DNA of 64,000 nucleotides, taken from assembly GCA_016887505.1 (NCBI GenBank), contig CP069393.1, forward strand, positions 186,001-250,000. Direction: 5' to 3'. This DNA comes from Clostridia bacterium. GTDB lineage: Bacteria > Bacillota > TC1 > UBA5767. Below, in pieces: positions 41,345 through 50,594 of this stretch. Numbering within the stretch: position 1 is the stretch's first letter; each line of letters opens with the position of its first letter. A program made the position numbers and the translations under genes. The notes beneath the pieces were generated by a model. That model was not told where the DNA came from. It saw only the letters and a program-made list of their open reading frames with translations, and made no database searches.

Positions 41345-42950
41345 GTTCAGCTTTTTTTATGTAAATTTGCACCCCCCAGGGATAGCCATCTAGGTAGCGT
41401 ACGATACGCATCCCATATCCGGGACTCGTGAAGCTATGTGCTAGAAGATAGTCTCTTTTAAGCAATGCTTGCAACGCAGGGTAATAGTCCAAGGGGCCGT
41501 AGAGAATACGCCAGGGGTCTTGATTTCGAGCAATGTAGTCCATTTCTTCCGGTAGGATGATGGCCGTGATATTGTTTTGCTCCAGATACTCTTGAAGGCT
41601 CAAACCGCTTGGTAAGTAACTTAGATTTCGGAAGTCCAGTAAAGACGTATCCGCAAAGAAAAAACCGGTGTTGAGGTTTCCGAGTGTCTTATCTTCTGGA
41701 CTTAAGATGGATCTAATCTCAGCTAGATATGCAGAATAGTCATTTTGGGGATGACCAGCTATATTGTGATATACGTTTATACTCTGCAAGGAAATGAATA
41801 GCACCAGTATGGCGGGTACTATCAGACTTTTCCTTGCGGATAAGCTTGAATTTGAGCATACATTATATATGAGCTCTAAAAATAAAAGCAGACTAAAGAG
41901 TAGGGGGAAAAGGATATAGTTGGTGTTGAATCGACCGATGACAAGCAAGCCAGCTTGCATACCCCAAATAAAGAGGGTATATAAAATGATGCGGCAACTC
42001 GCTAGGTCAAGATGGTCGCGACGCATAGGTGAAATCAGTAGCCTTAGCGTTTTCACAGTGCCCCAAAGGAGTGCAATACCTCCGGTAATGAGTAAAAAGC
42101 GCTCCTGAGGGATATAGTAGGTAGCGCCAATTTGATGATAGATTTTACGATAGTAGTCTACGAATCCCATACCCTTGCTTGCAAGGCTATTGGAAACCCC
42201 CATGGTTTTACCATAGGCAGAATACCCTTGAATGAATTCAGGGTTAACGTAGAGGCTCATACCTGCTAGGAGGGCGGCATATGAAGCTACAAAAACGATG
42301 AGCAGTACGAGCTGGTGAAAACGGATTGTACCGGTTCGCCAAAAGAATAGATAAACGAGCCCGGCACCCATTGCCAGCAATAGGGCATTGGGATGCACAC
42401 TTATTGCAAAGCCGATAATGCTAGATAGAAGGAGAGTCTGTTTCCAGCCGATAGTTTTGCTATCGCTTCTTTGCCACAAAGTAATGATATAGCTAAAGGC
42501 AAGAAGAAAGAGGAAGAGCATGAGCATCTCTTGTCTAGCGAAGTGTGTTGCTTTGATAAACTCAATGTTGCTCATGAGGATGAGCAGGGCGAAGAATTTT
42601 ATTTTCGTATTGGATTCTTTTTGATATATTTTATAAACCAAAATTAGACAGAATATGGAGAAAGTAAGTGAAAGCATCCGCACCCCAAACAGGCTGTAAC
42701 CACCCAAAGCGATAAAGGGCATTTGCATGAGATGAAAGCCCGACTTGATTAGATGGGCACTCCGGGGAAATAAATCAAAGAAGGGTTCTGTGACGAACAA
42801 GGATTTTTCGTTCAGCATATGGCGGGTCAATCCTGCAATCCAAGATTCATCCGAATGCATCAAAGGAAAGTGGGTTAAGCTAACCGCATTGATCAGGGCA
42901 TATAGGGCGATGCTTGCAATGGCGATAATCTGTTCATGGAATCGTTGCAT
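41325..42950 (-). CDS. ArnT-like (GT39/GT83) multi-spanning glycosyltransferase
   Basis: 541 residues with at least ten predicted membrane segments. The first extracellular loop has FPLMHSDESWIAG, the D-E pair typical of lipid-linked-sugar transferases (PMT and ArnT families), followed by VRMLSLTFSIFCLILVYKIY. A soluble C-terminal domain comes after about residue 400. It would move a sugar from a polyprenyl carrier to a protein, polymer or lipid outside the membrane. It points toward the aminosugar-like operon and overlaps its end by 20 bases, suggesting shared function. The ATG at 42950 follows a weak GTGAGGTAAC site. Confidence 0.8.
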   Translation of the reverse strand: MQRFHEQIIAIASIALYALINAVSLTHFPLMHSDESWIAGLTRHMLNEKSLFVTEPFFDLFPRSAHLIKSGFHLMQMPFIALGGYSLFGVRMLSLTFSIFCLILVYKIYQKESNTKIKFFALLILMSNIEFIKATHFARQEMLMLFLFLLAFSYIITLWQRSDSKTIGWKQTLLLSSIIGFAISVHPNALLLAMGAGLVYLFFWRTGTIRFHQLVLLIVFVASYAALLAGMSLYVNPEFIQGYSAYGKTMGVSNSLASKGMGFVDYYRKIYHQIGATYYIPQERFLLITGGIALLWGTVKTLRLLISPMRRDHLDLASCRIILYTLFIWGMQAGLLVIGRFNTNYILFPLLFSLLLFLELIYNVCSNSSLSARKSLIVPAILVLFISLQSINVYHNIAGHPQNDYSAYLAEIRSILSPEDKTLGNLNTGFFFADTSLLDFRNLSYLPSGLSLQEYLEQNNITAIILPEEMDYIARNQDPWRILYGPLDYYPALQALLKRDYLLAHSFTSPGYGMRIVRYLDGYPWGVQIYIKKAEPRSPAH

Positions 42951-43209
42951 TGTTACCTCACTTTCTAACCCAATTATAACGCATCAGAGAAAAAGGCCAA
43001 TATCCAGATGGCGATGCTCTGGTTTTTGTTATTAATATTCTTAATATAGCTTTTAAAATAACGATAATGTAAGGTTTGTTATCATCTTCACAAGATGATA
43101 TAGTGGCTATAGCTAAGAGGTGTACCGGCACGTACCCTATTTAGTGAAAGACATCACATACTAAGACACTTATTTTTCAATCCCATGAAATGGATAAGGA
43201 GGCCTTAAG

Positions 43210-44106
43210 ATGATGAACATAAGAGGACGCGTCATCGCTCTCGTTCTACTGGCGGCCGTATTGGTTTTGGTAGGCTGTACGAATACCGCGTATGAAGATT
43301 CGATGAGTATAGTCGAAGTTACAGAAGTGGAATCCTTGGTCGGCCAGGACGACGTGATTGTGGTTGATGCAAGACCTTCAGAAGAGTATGCTAAAGGACA
43401 TTTAGAGGGAGCCGTAAATATTCCCTATTCCGCCGTCAGCACAGATAAGCCTGTAAAAAACATGCTTGCTGACAAGAAAACTGTGGAAACTGTTCTTGGA
43501 AAGCATGGTATTTCTGCCGATACACGGGTCTTGATTTACGACAACGACGGCATTAGTGCCACCCGGTTGCGTTGGTCCATGATTGTATACGGTCATGAAA
43601 ATGTACAAGTTATCAATGGTGGCGAAAAGGCCATCGCAGTTGCAGGCCTTTCTCTTACGAAAGAGAAGCCAAGCTATCCTGCGGTTGACTATATTGCCCA
43701 AGATGCCAATCCTGAGATGATTGCTACATTTGATATGGTGAATGCACAGGTTGAAGATCCCAAGGATACGGTTAAAATTTTGGATGTGCGCAGTCTAGCG
43801 GAAGTGGCCGAAGGATCTATACCAGGTTCTATTTGCTACCCACATACCAACAATTACTATTCTGACGGAACCTTCAAATCGATTCGGACCATTGAATTAG
43901 ACTATGGCGATCTCGGTTTGGAAAAGGATGATACCATCTATGTGTACTGCAAAACGTCTGTAAGAGCTACCGCAACAGCCATGCTTCTTGAAGAAGCGGG
44001 TTACACCGACGTCAAGATTTATGACGGTGCTTGGCTTGAATGGGAGACACAAGGAACAATTGAGGAGATTGAACAACCTGTCGTAAACACGCAGGATGCT
44101 TCATAA
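43210..44106 (+). CDS. Two-domain rhodanese lipoprotein
   Basis: 298 residues with signal peptide and lipobox LVLVGC, so it is anchored outside the membrane. Domain 1 (VVDARPSEEYAKGHLEGAVN) has LIYDNDGISATR where the active-site cysteine loop should be, with Asp in place of Cys, so it is probably inactive, as is usual for the N-terminal half of two-domain rhodaneses. Domain 2 (ILDVRSLAEVAEGSIPGS) has YCKTSVRATATAML with catalytic C247. It would move sulfur from thiosulfate or polysulfide to an acceptor at the cell surface. The ribosome site is AAGGAGGCCTTAAG. It precedes another rhodanese lipoprotein by 25 bases. Confidence 0.9.
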   Translation: MMNIRGRVIALVLLAAVLVLVGCTNTAYEDSMSIVEVTEVESLVGQDDVIVVDARPSEEYAKGHLEGAVNIPYSAVSTDKPVKNMLADKKTVETVLGKHGISADTRVLIYDNDGISATRLRWSMIVYGHENVQVINGGEKAIAVAGLSLTKEKPSYPAVDYIAQDANPEMIATFDMVNAQVEDPKDTVKILDVRSLAEVAEGSIPGSICYPHTNNYYSDGTFKSIRTIELDYGDLGLEKDDTIYVYCKTSVRATATAMLLEEAGYTDVKIYDGAWLEWETQGTIEEIEQPVVNTQDAS

Positions 44107-44131
44107 AATATTATTTGGGGGAAGTACACAT

Positions 44132-45883
44132 ATGAAAGGGTTAAAACAAACGTTATCACTTTTGCTAGTATTGCTCATGATGTTCAGCGCAGTAGCGTGT
44201 AGCAAGGATGCAGAAGTAGCGGAACCATCGATGGATTTGGGTGATAGTGAAGAACCTGCCGATATGGGTGTTGTCGGCGAAAAAGTAGATGCATACTTTG
44301 CAAACATGCCAGAGCATATCTATAAGATTGGACAAGAGGACTTTTTAGATCTAGTTGCTGCTGGTGACGATATGACAATCTTGGATATTCGTCAGGCGGA
44401 TGCCTATGCAGAGGGTCATGTGAAGGGTGCTGTCAATGCTCCCTGGGGTACGGCCATCAGTGATATTCTTACCAAACTGCCATCTGACAAACCATTGTTT
44501 GTATACTGCTATTCTGGACAGACTGCTGGCCAAGCGGTACATACTTTGAACCTTGCTGGCTTTGATGCGAGAAGTGTCAATTTGGGATATGTTTTTGGTA
44601 TCTCAAAGGTAGAAGGTTACGAAGAATTGGTGGATACTGTAGCAGTTGAGTTATCGGACGATGTAACAGAAATCGATGCGGATGTACAAGCCGCATTGGA
44701 TGATTACTATGCTGGACTCGCTGATGTTCAAGATTCCAAATATGCAAACTATAAGATCTCAGAAGACAATTTAGAAGCCATGATGAATGGTGGAGAAGAT
44801 TTCTATCTCCTATCTATTCGTAGCCAGAGTGATTACGATATGAATCACATAGAAGGTGCTGAACTTCTTCCTTGGGGAAATGAGATGGCAGCAGGATTTG
44901 CTAATCTGCCAAAAAATAAGACGATTGTAGTCTATTGCTATTCTGGACAAACGGCTGGTCAAACGGTAGCTGCGTTAAGACTGCTGGGCTATGATGCAGT
45001 TTCTCTAAATGGTGGTTTTGGTGTAGAAGCAAATGCACCCCATGGTTGGACCAACCATGGCAAGCCAACTACGGCTCTTAATGAAGCAATCGCAGATTAT
45101 TTCACCAATATGCCGGCACACATCTATAAGATTGCTCAACAGGAGTTTCTAGATTTGGTTGCTGCAAATGAAGATATGACCATTTTGGATATTCGCCAAG
45201 CAAGTGACTATGAAGCAGGACACATTCGTGGTGCAATCAATGCTCCTTGGGGCACAGCAGTTAGTGATATTCTTTCGAAACTTCCAGCAGATAAACCACT
45301 TTTCGTTTATTGCTACTCAGGTCAGACTGCAGGTCAGGCTGTTCACACCTTGAATCTAGCTGGCTTTGATGCAAGAAGTGTAAATTTGGGTTATGTATTT
45401 GGTATTTCTACGGTTCCAGGTTATGAGGAATATGTGGATACCGTAGCTGTTGAGGCAGGAGAAGAAGTTACTGAAATTAGCCGCGAAATACAAACAGCCC
45501 TAGATTTCTATTATGCTGGCTTGGCTGATCTAGCAGATACTCGGTATGCAAACTATAAGATTTCCGAGGACAATTTGGAAGCTATGATAAATGGCGAAGA
45601 AGATTTCTATCTTCTGTCTATTCGTAGCCAGAGTGATTATGATGCAGGCCACATTGAAGGAGCGGAGCTTCTTCCTTGGGGCAACGACATGGCCGCAGGA
45701 TTTGCTAATCTGCCGAAAGATAAGACCATTGTTGTTTATTGCTATTCCGGTCAAACGGCAGGTCAGACAGTAGCAGCACTAAGACTCATGGGCTATGATG
45801 CCGTTTCTTTAAATGGTGGATTCGGTGTAGAGGCCAATGCTCCTCATGGTTGGACCAATCACGATAAACCAGTAGTTCAGTAG
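44132..45883 (+). CDS. Four-domain rhodanese lipoprotein
   Basis: 583 residues with a signal peptide ending FSAVACSK (lipid-modified C23). Four rhodanese domains follow, each with the active loop YCYSGQTAG: cysteines 126, 269, 394 and 537. Domains 1 and 3 share ILDIRQA and RSVNLGYVFGIS; domains 2 and 4 share YKISEDNLEAM and LLSIRSQSDYD. Thus a two-domain unit (about 51-312) has been duplicated (about 319-580). DNA of the copies has diverged at synonymous sites, so the duplication is old and maintained. No domain has lost its cysteine. The ATG at 44132 follows TTTGGGGGAAGTACACAT. Confidence 0.92.
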   Translation: MKGLKQTLSLLLVLLMMFSAVACSKDAEVAEPSMDLGDSEEPADMGVVGEKVDAYFANMPEHIYKIGQEDFLDLVAAGDDMTILDIRQADAYAEGHVKGAVNAPWGTAISDILTKLPSDKPLFVYCYSGQTAGQAVHTLNLAGFDARSVNLGYVFGISKVEGYEELVDTVAVELSDDVTEIDADVQAALDDYYAGLADVQDSKYANYKISEDNLEAMMNGGEDFYLLSIRSQSDYDMNHIEGAELLPWGNEMAAGFANLPKNKTIVVYCYSGQTAGQTVAALRLLGYDAVSLNGGFGVEANAPHGWTNHGKPTTALNEAIADYFTNMPAHIYKIAQQEFLDLVAANEDMTILDIRQASDYEAGHIRGAINAPWGTAVSDILSKLPADKPLFVYCYSGQTAGQAVHTLNLAGFDARSVNLGYVFGISTVPGYEEYVDTVAVEAGEEVTEISREIQTALDFYYAGLADLADTRYANYKISEDNLEAMINGEEDFYLLSIRSQSDYDAGHIEGAELLPWGNDMAAGFANLPKDKTIVVYCYSGQTAGQTVAALRLMGYDAVSLNGGFGVEANAPHGWTNHDKPVVQ

Positions 45884-45898
45884 TTTAAGGATAAAAAG

Positions 45899-45925
45899 TA
45901 AGCGACCGGATTTCCGGTCGCTTTT
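45899..45925 (+). terminator. Terminator after the rhodanese genes
   Basis: AAGCGACCGG pairs with CCGGTCGCTT around ATTT, followed by a T run. It ends the two-gene rhodanese transcript. Confidence 0.85.
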
Positions 45926-46011
45926 ATTGTGGCTTTAGCTTGTTGAGCTACGAAGCAAGCGAAACATAAAACCACCCGCTATGCGGGTGCGGAAACAGTT
46001 GTTAAACAACA

Positions 46012-46077
46012 AAAATCACCTTTCCGTTATACTAGAGTTGTTCAGGCTACTAATATAACAAAAGGAAAGGTGATTTT
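46012..46077 (+). promoter_or_regulatory. tnpA: RNA hairpin hiding the tnpA ribosome site
   Basis: AAAATCACCTTTCC (46012-46025) is the exact reverse complement of GGAAAGGTGATTTT (46064-46077), which is the ribosome site directly before the ATG. The 14-base stem would block translation, a known way IS200 elements keep transposase low. Confidence 0.8.
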
Positions 46078-46533
46078 ATGGCTAATAAATCAAATAGCTT
46101 ATCGCACACCAAGTGGATGTGCAAATATCATATCGTATTTACACCTAAGTATAGACGAAAGATAATCTTCAATCAATATAAAGAGAGTTTGCGTGAGATA
46201 ATTCGAGACTTATGCAAATACAAGGGTGTAGAGATTATCGAGGGCGAGCTGATGCCAGATCATGTTCATTTGCTAGTGAGCATTCCGCCGAAGATGAGTG
46301 TGTCGAGCTTTATGGGATATTTAAAGGGGAAAAGTGCCCTGATGATATTCGATAGACATGCAAATCTGAAATACAAGTTCGGGAATAGACACTTCTGGTC
46401 ACAAGGATATTACGTGACTACAGTAGGCCTAAATGAAGCGACAATTAAGAAGTATATACGGGAACAGGAAAATCAGGATATTCTGTTGGATAAACTGAGC
46501 GTGAAAGAGTACAAGGACCCGTTTAAGAATTAG
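46078..46533 (+). CDS. tnpA: IS200/IS605 transposase TnpA (Y1 HUH enzyme)
   Basis: 151 residues, the usual size. The HUH motif is MPDHVHLLVSIPP, the catalytic tyrosine lies in IKKYIREQENQD, and the core WMCKYHIVFTPKYRRKI and FWSQGYYVTTVG are all present. The enzyme cuts and rejoins single-stranded DNA during replication. No frameshift or truncation is seen, so the copy may be active. The start follows the sequestered GGAAAGGTG site. Confidence 0.95.
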   Translation: MANKSNSLSHTKWMCKYHIVFTPKYRRKIIFNQYKESLREIIRDLCKYKGVEIIEGELMPDHVHLLVSIPPKMSVSSFMGYLKGKSALMIFDRHANLKYKFGNRHFWSQGYYVTTVGLNEATIKKYIREQENQDILLDKLSVKEYKDPFKN

Positions 46534-46696
46534 TTACCTAATATTGCCCCTTGAGGGGCGGCAACAGTGACAAATGCAAAGTGGCTTGAACGAAGTGAAA
46601 GCCAGCGTCTTTAGGCGCTGGCCAGTAACATCCCCTTATAGGGGTTGTGCAAACCACCCGTTTTACGGGTGGTCATGATTATTTGGATTAAAACTT

Positions 46697-47335
46697 TTAT
46701 AACGAAATACTAGGCTCATCCTCTTGTGAGTTTGTAAGGATTTCAGGAAGTGGCTCACCCTTATCTTGTGGATACATCATGCCTGCAGATATAATCATCC
46801 GAAGCCCTTCTTCAACAGTAATATTCATATGTATGAGTTCCTTTTCCGGAATGAGTAGGTAAAATCCAGACGTAGGATTGGGTGTCGTTGGGATGAAAAC
46901 ATTGACCAAATCCTGCTTTACAGCCTGTTGTGGAGCACCCTTTTTGTGACTGGTTAAAAAGGCAAGTGAGTAGATGCCTTTTCTAGGGTATTCAATCATG
47001 ACGACTTCTTTGAAGGAATCACTTTTTTCTCCTACAAAACTATCGGTGAGCTGCTTTATGGGTCCGTAAACAGTAGAAATAATGGGTAGTTTAAGCAACA
47101 GATTGTGTAAGAAATTTTTGAATGCATTTCCTGCAATTTTCTGGGCAAAGAAACCGATTATAAATACGACTACAATGGTTAAGAGAAATCCCATACCAGG
47201 TATATGGATATCGATAAAGGCATCTATGAATGTTGCAGAAATGCCATCTACAAACTTGAATAGTTCATATATGATGTATAATGATATTGTGATAGGCAGT
47301 ATAGCAACGACACCTGTAAGAAAGATTTTTTTCAT
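46697..47335 (-). CDS. DUF502 family membrane protein
   Basis: 212 residues. Two N-terminal membrane helices (KIFLTGVVAILPITISLYII and MGFLLTIVVVFIIGFFAQK) precede the family blocks LLKLPIISTVYGPIKQLTD and VFIPTTPNPTSGFYLLIP. The ATG at 47335 follows CGAAGGAGGCACAC; a start seven codons upstream lacks a site. DUF502 proteins are widespread and of unknown role, possibly linked to membrane or lipid balance. It is divergent from the flavodoxin gene. Confidence 0.88.
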   Translation of the reverse strand: MKKIFLTGVVAILPITISLYIIYELFKFVDGISATFIDAFIDIHIPGMGFLLTIVVVFIIGFFAQKIAGNAFKNFLHNLLLKLPIISTVYGPIKQLTDSFVGEKSDSFKEVVMIEYPRKGIYSLAFLTSHKKGAPQQAVKQDLVNVFIPTTPNPTSGFYLLIPEKELIHMNITVEEGLRMIISAGMMYPQDKGEPLPEILTNSQEDEPSISL

Positions 47336-47409
47336 GTGTGCCTCCTTCGTTGTCAAACAAAAAAAGTATGACAGTGAAGGAAGGTAAAGTCAAGTAGGAG
47401 GAACGTGGG

Positions 47410-47913
47410 ATGATGAAAGTGGTAGTAGCCTTTTATTCGCATTCGGGCATAACGAGGGATGTTTCTGAGGCAATAGTGGATGAACTGAAGCTTGCAACAG
47501 ACTGGGAGGTTGCACTTTGTGAAATTAAACCTCAAAAAGAAGTTGGACAGGGTTTTTCAAAATATTTATGGGGTGGGTACCAAGTGGTTTCCAAACGCTC
47601 ACCAGAATTGATGCCCTATACTTTTGATACCGAAGCGGATCTAGTATTTATCGGTACACCTGTTTGGGCTTCTAGTATTGCGCCAGCGATTCGAAGCTTT
47701 TTTGCAAAGCAAGATTTGACTGGAAAAGAAGTTTTTTGCTACTATACCTGCCAAGGCGGCCCTGGCAAGGTGGCTGAAAGATTCCACGAAGAAACTAAAA
47801 ACTGTAGCCAGGTTGAAATTAAGGCCTTTGATAAACATGAAATGGATATTGAAAATTTTGAAATGGTTGCCAGAAAATGGGTAAGAACGATTGTTGAAAG
47901 GAAAAATAAATGA
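47410..47913 (+). CDS. Flavodoxin-family protein
   Basis: 167 residues. The phosphate-binding loop is [10 protein letters not shown] after a VVVAFY strand; [16 protein letters not shown] and [15 protein letters not shown] are the other FMN-contacting segments of the flavodoxin/NAD(P)H-oxidoreductase-like fold. It probably shuttles electrons in the cytoplasm. The start follows AGGAGGAACGTGGG. It overlaps the next gene by 4 bases. Confidence 0.88.
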   Translation: MMKVVVAFYSHSGITRDVSEAIVDELKLATDWEVALCEIKPQKEVGQGFSKYLWGGYQVVSKRSPELMPYTFDTEADLVFIGTPVWASSIAPAIRSFFAKQDLTGKEVFCYYTCQGGPGKVAERFHEETKNCSQVEIKAFDKHEMDIENFEMVARKWVRTIVERKNK

Positions 47914-48230
47914 TTATTACAACGACACCTGGAATAGAGGGAAAGCAAATCAAACAATATAAGGGAATTGTATTTGGCGAGGTGGTTTCTGGAGTGGACT
48001 TTGTTAAGGATCTTGCTGCCGGATTAAGCAATTTTTTTGGTGGACGCTCTGGCTCTTACGAGGGTGAACTAATCAATGCGCGAGAAGATGCTTTAAGCGA
48101 AATGGAAAGACGTGCAATGGTACTAGGGGCCAATGCAATAGTCGGAGTAGATATTGACTACGAGGTACTAGGGCAAGGTGGCAATATGCTTATGGTGACA
48201 GCATCAGGCACAGCTGTAGTTACTGACTAA
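47910..48230 (+). CDS. YbjQ (UPF0145) family protein
   Basis: 106 residues: [20 protein letters not shown], then [20 protein letters not shown], and [19 protein letters not shown], which define the family. It likely forms a small oligomeric fold; its role is unknown. It starts within the last bases of the flavodoxin gene, so both are made from one message. Confidence 0.93.
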   Translation: MIITTTPGIEGKQIKQYKGIVFGEVVSGVDFVKDLAAGLSNFFGGRSGSYEGELINAREDALSEMERRAMVLGANAIVGVDIDYEVLGQGGNMLMVTASGTAVVTD

Positions 48231-48339
48231 CCACAAACCTTCATTGGCAGGGAAAAGATGAACATCTAAATGGGGCTATACAAGAGCCTATGAATCCAGT
48301 AGGATTAAGCAATAAAGTTATTTGAGAAAAGAGGTAAGC

Positions 48340-49185
48340 ATGATAGAACTGGGAAAGATGAACCGAATGGATGTGAAATCCATCAAAGAAACAGAGATTA
48401 TACTAGTAGATCAAGCAGATGGGGAAGAAGCATGTCTTGATTTGACCATACAAGAAAATAGTGGGGGCGTAGAGGGACTTTCTGTAGAGGTCTTTGTTGA
48501 CCGTGATGCAGCAGGAACCTTGCAGGCTAGTTTAAAAAGACCAGATATTATAATGGGCGAGATAAAAAGATGCAGGGTAGTAGATATTACCGATTTGGGT
48601 GCTTTCTTGGACTGGGGCCTCAGTCATGATTTGTTTTTACCCCATAAGAACCACAGGGAAGAAATCAGCATGGGTGATAAACCGATGGTCATGTTAACTC
48701 TAAATCCCAAAGGGCGAATTTCTGCCACCATGGAAATCTATAATTTGATGGAGACTGGTGCACCCTACCAAAAAGGTGAAATAGCCAAGGGCACACTGTA
48801 CAGTTACAGTGAGGAATTGGATGCCTATTTTATCGCAGTAGATAACAAATATCACGGCATGATTCCCAAAAATGAGACGATTGGTAAGGACATGGTATTG
48901 GGTGAGGAATTAACAGTGCGCATTAAAAGGGTTCGTGTAGATGGCAAACTGGATTGTACACCAAGAAAGAAAGCCTACCAAGAGATGGATGACGATGCTC
49001 GAAAAATCATGGCCTTGTTGGATGCAAATGGCGGCCGGATTGGTTTGCACGATAAGAGTAATCCTGAAGAAATCAAGGCAGCGCTTAATATGAGCAAAGC
49101 TTCTTTTAAAAGAGCCGTAGGCAGGTTGTATAAGCAAGGATTGGTTAAATTGGAGAAAGAGGGGACCACCAAAAACGAGGAGTAG
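48340..49185 (+). CDS. cvfB: CvfB-like S1-domain RNA-binding regulator
   Basis: 281 residues. S1-like domains are visible as GEIKRCRVVDITDLGAFLDW, GLSHDLFLPHKN and KYHGMIPKNETIG. A C-terminal winged helix (KIMALLDANGGRIGLHDKSN, then ALNMSKASFKRAVGRLYKQG) completes the CvfB layout. In Firmicutes CvfB affects virulence and stress gene expression through RNA. ATG at 48340 follows AAAAGAGGTAAGC; an upstream TTG-type start has no better site. dsdA starts 4 bases later. Confidence 0.9.
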   Translation: MIELGKMNRMDVKSIKETEIILVDQADGEEACLDLTIQENSGGVEGLSVEVFVDRDAAGTLQASLKRPDIIMGEIKRCRVVDITDLGAFLDWGLSHDLFLPHKNHREEISMGDKPMVMLTLNPKGRISATMEIYNLMETGAPYQKGEIAKGTLYSYSEELDAYFIAVDNKYHGMIPKNETIGKDMVLGEELTVRIKRVRVDGKLDCTPRKKAYQEMDDDARKIMALLDANGGRIGLHDKSNPEEIKAALNMSKASFKRAVGRLYKQGLVKLEKEGTTKNEE

Positions 49186-49189
49186 CAGG

Positions 49190-50458
49190 ATGAGCAAAGA
49201 AAACCAGCTTGAATTGATAACACGATTGCAGTCACTAGAAGAAATCTACTGGAAGAATCCGGCACAGACGAATAGCGAAGAAGCCTTATCGCTTATTGGG
49301 TATGGTTTGAAAGACTTAGAGGAAGCCAACCAACGGCTAAAACGCTTTGCACCATACTTGGCAGAGGTATTTCCTGAAACGCGAAACAGTGGTGGAATGA
49401 TTGAGTCCCCCTTACGCTTACTCAACCAAAATGATTTGGAAAAGATGGGCGTTTTTTCTAAAAAACAGGGAAAGCTCTATCTAAAGATGGATTCTCATCT
49501 ACCCATATCCGGTTCCATTAAAGCCAGAGGCGGTATTTACGAAGTATTATGTTTGGCGGAAGATATTGCTTTGAAGCATGGATTCAGCTTGGATTCAGAC
49601 TATCGCTTGTTGGCTACAAGATACTTTCATGATGTTTTTTCCAACTATTCGATTAGTGTGGGGTCTACTGGAAACTTAGGACTTAGTATTGGAATCATGG
49701 GGGCAAGGCTGGGATTCAAGGTAGTCGTTCATATGTCGCAGGATGCCAAGGAATGGAAGAAACAGGAATTGAGAAAACGGGGTGTAAGCGTCATAGAGTA
49801 TTCTGGCGATTACAGTTTGGCGGTAAAAAAGGCCAGAGAGATTGCCCAAAAGGATGTCAATAATCATTTTGTAGATGATGAAAATTCGGTTACCTTGTTT
49901 TTGGGATATGGTGTGGCTGCTCTGAGACTCAAAGAACAACTGTCAGAAATGGACATCCCTGTCGATGAAGAGCATCTGCTACACGTGTATCTTCCCTGCG
50001 GTGTAGGTGGAGGCCCAGGCGGTATTGCTTTTGGCTTAAAGCTTCTGTTTGGCGACCTAGTGAGATGCTATTTTGCTGAACCGGTTCAGGCACCCTGTAT
50101 GTTATTGGGCATGGCGACTGGACTACATGAAAAAATTGCAGTTACAGATATCGGTTTGAGCGGAATTACCATAGCGGATGGCTTGGCCGTAGGGCGACCG
50201 TCTGGCTTTGTGGGTAAAATTATGAGTGGATTACTAGATGGCTCTTATACCGTCAAGGATGAGACACTACTTCGCTTGCTATATCTCCTTCATAAGGCAG
50301 ACAACATTAATTTGGAGCCGTCTGCCCTAGCTGGCTTGCAGGGACCCAAAATGCTGCCAAGATCGAAAGGTACCCATATCGCTTGGGCGACCGGTGGTGG
50401 TATGGTTCCGGAAGAGGTTATGCGCAAATTGATACAGGCTGGCAAATCCTTAGTATGA
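49190..50458 (+). CDS. dsdA: D-serine dehydratase
   Basis: 422 residues, slightly shorter than E. coli DsdA. The PLP site is SGSIKARGG with K111. GSTGNLGLSIG binds the cofactor phosphate, and CGVGGGPGGIAFGLK is the glycine-rich loop specific to this group. It converts D-serine to pyruvate and ammonia, detoxifying or using D-serine from peptidoglycan turnover. The AGGAG site lies in the end of the upstream gene, so the two are cotranscribed. Confidence 0.93.
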   Translation: MSKENQLELITRLQSLEEIYWKNPAQTNSEEALSLIGYGLKDLEEANQRLKRFAPYLAEVFPETRNSGGMIESPLRLLNQNDLEKMGVFSKKQGKLYLKMDSHLPISGSIKARGGIYEVLCLAEDIALKHGFSLDSDYRLLATRYFHDVFSNYSISVGSTGNLGLSIGIMGARLGFKVVVHMSQDAKEWKKQELRKRGVSVIEYSGDYSLAVKKAREIAQKDVNNHFVDDENSVTLFLGYGVAALRLKEQLSEMDIPVDEEHLLHVYLPCGVGGGPGGIAFGLKLLFGDLVRCYFAEPVQAPCMLLGMATGLHEKIAVTDIGLSGITIADGLAVGRPSGFVGKIMSGLLDGSYTVKDETLLRLLYLLHKADNINLEPSALAGLQGPKMLPRSKGTHIAWATGGGMVPEEVMRKLIQAGKSLV

Positions 50459-50538
50459 AGGGAAACTAGGTTTAGTGGTGGAAGAGGCAAGATGTTACAA
50501 GGCTTATTTCTTCCTTGAACAATACGATAAGAATAAAA

Positions 50539-50578
50539 AAAAGACTTGCTTCCTCTTTTTAGAGAAAGCAAGTCTTTT
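50539..50578. terminator. Bidirectional terminator between dsdA and mscL
   Basis: AAAAGACTTGCTT pairs with AAGCAAGTCTTTT. With A and T runs outside the stem it can serve both convergent genes. Confidence 0.85.
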
Positions 50579-50594
50579 CGTTTAAACCGTTTCT

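Larger units (their letters stand above)
45930..46680 (+). mobile_element. IS200-type insertion sequence (IS200/IS605 family)
   Basis: A single tnpA is flanked by subterminal hairpins: CACCCGC-TAT-GCGGGTG at 45973-45989 on the left and CCACCCG-TTTTA-CGGGTGG near 46653-46671 on the right, as in elements that move as single strands and lack terminal inverted repeats. No tnpB is present. It sits between the rhodanese terminator and the DUF502 gene without breaking either. Exact ends are estimates. Confidence 0.8.

Noticed and set aside
44132-45883. Tandem DNA repeats or a CRISPR-like array in this region
   Set aside because: The repetition is at protein-domain level (four rhodanese domains) with many synonymous differences. 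No short repeat-spacer pattern is present anywhere in the window.
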